From assembly GCA_963746255.1 (NCBI GenBank), contig CAVVAJ010000005.1:806001-870000 (forward strand): a stretch of DNA of 64,000 nucleotides, written 5' to 3'. The position numbers were made by a program, and so were the translations under genes. Source of the DNA: DAOVXM01 sp963746255. Lineage in GTDB: Bacteria > Chloroflexota > Anaerolineae > Anaerolineales > UBA4823. Positions 61,989 to 64,000 of this stretch are shown piece by piece. The first letter of the stretch is position 1; the number at the start of each line of letters is the position of its first letter. The notes beneath the pieces were generated by a model. It was not told the origin of the DNA. It saw only the letters and a program-made list of their open reading frames with translations, and made no database searches.

Positions 61989-63275
61989 ATGAAATCCATA
62001 ATTAACTCTGTAAAGGGTACGCGCGATTTTTACCCCCAAGAAATGGCCCTCAGGACCTGGTTGTACAACAAGATGCGCACTGTGGCGGAATCCTTTGGAT
62101 ACCAAGAGTACGAAGCCCCACTGTTGGAATCAATCGATCTTTATGCAGCCAAGTCAGGGGAAGAACTGGTAAAAGAACAATCCTTCGTCTTTCCCGACCG
62201 GAGCGGGGATCTCATCGCTCTGCGTCCTGAACTTACCCCCTCCCTCGCCCGTCTTGTTGCCCAACGCCAGAACCAGCTCCATTTCCCGCTGCGTTGGTGG
62301 TCTTATGGTCCCTTTTGGCGCTATGAACGCCCGCAGAAAGGCCGTACCCGCGAATTTTTCCAGTGGAACATCGACTTAATGGGAATTGCTTCACCAGAAG
62401 CGGATGCGGAACTTATCGCTATACTGGCCACCTTCTTTATGCAAGTGGGTCTGCAGCCCAAGGATATCCGTATCCTGGTAAATGACCGGCGTTTGATGGA
62501 TCAGCAGTTTGATAATTTGGGGATCCCGGATAGTCAAAAAGCTGGTGTTTTGCGATTGATCGATCGCCGCGATAAGATGAATCAAGACCAATGGAACGAC
62601 TATGCGCAAGAAATTGGGCTCAGCGATGGACAAGTATCAGAATTAGGCTTGATTTTGCAGAATGATTCGCTGTGGGAACAATCCGATGAACTTGTCAGGT
62701 TATTTCCTACGCTAGAGGCTTTGCAGGTCAGTGAATATGTCCATTTTGCACCCCACATCATCCGCGGCTTGGATTACTACACCGGTATTGTCTTTGAAGC
62801 CTGGGATGTCGACGGTGAATTTCGGGCGATTATGGGCGGTGGCCGCTATGATGATTTAGTCTCAGATGTGGGCGGCTCTCCCCTACCGGGTGTTGGATTT
62901 GCTATGGGTGATGTAGTTCTCGGGTTGGTTTTACAGAAATTTGGCTGTATCCCCCCAGATCTTGGCCAGCAACCTGCTCCAGTTATGGTAACAGTATTTA
63001 ACTCCGACACATTGTTAGCATCCTACCAGCTGGCTAGCGAACTCCGCCGGGAACAACTTAATGTCCTAACTTATCCGGAGGCCATTAAGTTAGGAAAACA
63101 GTTCAAGTTCGCCAATCGTATCGGCGTAACCGCGGCTATTGTCCTCGGGCCAGAAGAACTTGCGCAGGATACGGTGATTATCAAGAACATGGAAGATGGC
63201 ACGCAAAGCGCAGTAGCACGAAAGTCAGCCGCTGCCCATCTACGGAAATTGCTTGAAGCTCAGTCAGCTTCATGA
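61989..63275 (+). CDS. hisS: Histidyl-tRNA synthetase
   Basis: ATG 61989 chosen (ORF reading starts 2 codons earlier at GTG 61983). About 428 residues. NSVKGTRDFYP start, class II motif region LRPELTPSLARLVAQ, WSYGPFWRYERPQKGR (motif 2), and the His-binding ends HIIRGLDYYTGIVFE and GGGRYDDLVSD. The C-terminal anticodon-binding domain follows (TVFNSDTLLAS). The tRNA-His gene starts 19 bp after the stop. Confidence 0.95.
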   Translation: MKSIINSVKGTRDFYPQEMALRTWLYNKMRTVAESFGYQEYEAPLLESIDLYAAKSGEELVKEQSFVFPDRSGDLIALRPELTPSLARLVAQRQNQLHFPLRWWSYGPFWRYERPQKGRTREFFQWNIDLMGIASPEADAELIAILATFFMQVGLQPKDIRILVNDRRLMDQQFDNLGIPDSQKAGVLRLIDRRDKMNQDQWNDYAQEIGLSDGQVSELGLILQNDSLWEQSDELVRLFPTLEALQVSEYVHFAPHIIRGLDYYTGIVFEAWDVDGEFRAIMGGGRYDDLVSDVGGSPLPGVGFAMGDVVLGLVLQKFGCIPPDLGQQPAPVMVTVFNSDTLLASYQLASELRREQLNVLTYPEAIKLGKQFKFANRIGVTAAIVLGPEELAQDTVIIKNMEDGTQSAVARKSAAAHLRKLLEAQSAS

Positions 63276-63293
63276 TAGAATACCGCCACACGC

Positions 63294-63367
63294 GGTGCCA
63301 GTAGCTCAATAGGCAGAGCGCTTGACTGTGGATCAGGTGGTTGGGGGTTCAAGTCCCCTCTGGCACC
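63294..63367 (+). tRNA. tRNA-His (anticodon GTG)
   Basis: G-1 is encoded and pairs with C73. The acceptor is GTGCCAG/CTGGCAC, the anticodon loop CTGTGGA gives GTG, and the T-arm contains GTTCAAGTC. CCA is not encoded. It follows hisS by 18 bp and shares its terminator, so it may be cut from the same transcript. Confidence 0.93.
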
Positions 63368-63376
63368 CCTCTATAT

Positions 63377-63406
63377 GGCCAGCCACAAGGCTGGCCTGTG
63401 TTTTTT
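63377..63406 (+). terminator. Terminator after tRNA-His
   Basis: A perfect 8-bp stem GGCCAGCC with its complement, a 4-base loop ACAA, then TGTG and six T. Confidence 0.85.
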
Positions 63407-63879
63407 GGGGCAAATCGCCATCCTTTTCAATTAGACATTCATATTTTGGAACACAAAAGCCGGCAGTTTGTATTAATCTCCTGATACCTCTCCCCCATTC
63501 ACGTGTACGTAATACGGATGACTGCGAGATGCAGGTGGTATGGGGCCCTACCTCCTAATCCCCCCGATGCCCGGACTGTACCCACCGGTAGAGTGAGCAA
63601 GTGATATTCAGTTGTTATTCATGCCCCTTGGTTCTCTTTAGAAGTGTATATTATCCATATTATTAGCCCCCCAAATTCGAACGACGGGATTATGGCATCA
63701 TCACGGAACACGCATTCAGGTCTGAAAAATGTTGGCGACATCAATTACCACTTGCAAAATTCGGGAATATGTCTATACTGATTATTAGTTTATTGTATAT
63801 CTCTGGAAAAGCAATTATCCCGTAAGTTCTTTTTAAACGTCTAAATCTGAATATTAAGATACAAACGCCTTGATTATGT
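63407..63879. other. Intergenic stretch without a recognisable gene
   Basis: No family is visible in any frame; only short spurious readings. Confidence 0.5.
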
Positions 63880-63933
63880 AGTGTTCCGTCAAATTTGATT
63901 GTTTAGTATGAATAAGAGTGCCGACGGAACACT
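63880..63933. repeat. Short palindromic element, ends AGTGTTCCGTC/GACGGAACACT (copy 2)
   Basis: A 54-bp segment with perfect 11-bp inverted ends and the same first 14 bases as the element at 1578-1630. The inner sequence differs, so the two copies share ends rather than a body, as expected for deletion derivatives of one transposon or for a MITE family. Confidence 0.6.
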
Positions 63934-64000
63934 TTAAGCTTTGTCAAGATTGTTGCCAATTGACGTAATCGGTCTATTTAGCGCGCGCACCTACTCGTCC

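Noticed and set aside
63291..63300. tRNA-His apparently lacking the encoded G-1
   Set aside because: A first fold with GGTGCCA as the acceptor suggested it, but placing T8-A9 correctly shows an acceptor of GTGCCAG with G-1 at 63294 opposite C73. The tRNA is canonical.
1..64000. CRISPR array, rRNA genes, complete IS or prophage
   Set aside because: No regularly spaced repeats, no rRNA sequence and no transposase or phage structural gene were found on reading both strands.

Overview
The window looks like a bacterial chromosome from the phylum Chloroflexota, most likely class Anaerolineae. This is inferred from gene content and protein style: a WecA-type initiating transferase with a large Wzy-TPR protein, LysM-M23 peptidase, SpoIIE-type phosphatase, ScpA, tig-clpP, DUF2804, a DUF309 fusion and a MurA with Asp in place of the catalytic Cys. 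No rRNA is present to confirm it. Three tRNA genes are present: Asp(GTC), Leu(TAG) and His(GTG). I see no CRISPR array and no complete insertion sequence.

Layout. (1) 1-4524: the tail of a GntR/UTRA regulator, then a plus-strand carbohydrate-type cassette of sugar-phosphate isomerase, UroD/MtaA-like protein, HAD phosphatase, an unassigned protein and a PfkB kinase. Four of the five cassette genes are damaged by internal deletion or one-base shifts. (2) 4768-6813: a minus-strand pair, an Fe-S protein and a DUF2804 protein. (3) 6814-10260: a decayed segment bounded by a 29-bp copy of the tRNA-Asp 3' end and the intact tRNA-Asp gene. It holds broken cytochrome c, copper-type P-ATPase and DUF1573-like genes plus one intact methyltransferase, and reads as the remains of an element integrated at tRNA-Asp. 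(4) 10381-14821: a receiver-DUF309 fusion, nitroreductase, tex (frameshifted), an FmdB zinc ribbon and a PPOX-family protein. (5) 14845-28623: a surface-polysaccharide locus with glycosyltransferases, glycan methyltransferase-like proteins, flippase, Wzy/ligase-TPR protein and the initiating phosphoglycosyltransferase. (6) 28640-35143: exonucleases, a cell-wall peptidase, a stress protein and a DUF255 protein. (7) 35371-42983: an Lrp-type regulator followed by an amine and omega-amino-acid catabolic cluster (aldehyde dehydrogenase, FAD amine oxidase, two class III aminotransferases, an aldehyde:ferredoxin oxidoreductase remnant, a saccharopine-dehydrogenase-like protein). (8) 43029-57851: housekeeping genes including scpA, a thioredoxin, murA, a prepilin peptidase, secDF, rlmN, clpP, tig and tRNA-Leu. 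(9) 57972-64000: a hypothetical gene, a radical-SAM gene with a LexA-like box in its promoter, a tyrosine recombinase preceded by a dif-like palindrome, exonuclease III, hisS and tRNA-His.

The most notable observations are these. A symmetric dif-like site (two 13-bp arms around a 6-bp spacer) lies just upstream of a complete XerC-like recombinase gene. A Gram-positive-type LexA box sits between the -35 and -10 of an apparently leaderless radical-SAM gene of the DNA modification/repair type. The tRNA-Asp 3'-end repeat brackets a decayed 3.1-kb segment. A repeated operator-like motif with about 30-bp phasing lies in the lrp promoter. MurA carries the Cys-to-Asp change linked to fosfomycin insensitivity. 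WecA is fused to a CapD-type N-terminal region.

Many genes carry a single frameshift or nonsense codon, including housekeeping genes (tex, secF, rlmN). Some may be consensus errors of the assembly and others real decay; the sequence alone cannot fully separate these. Coordinates of disrupted genes span the whole reconstructed gene.
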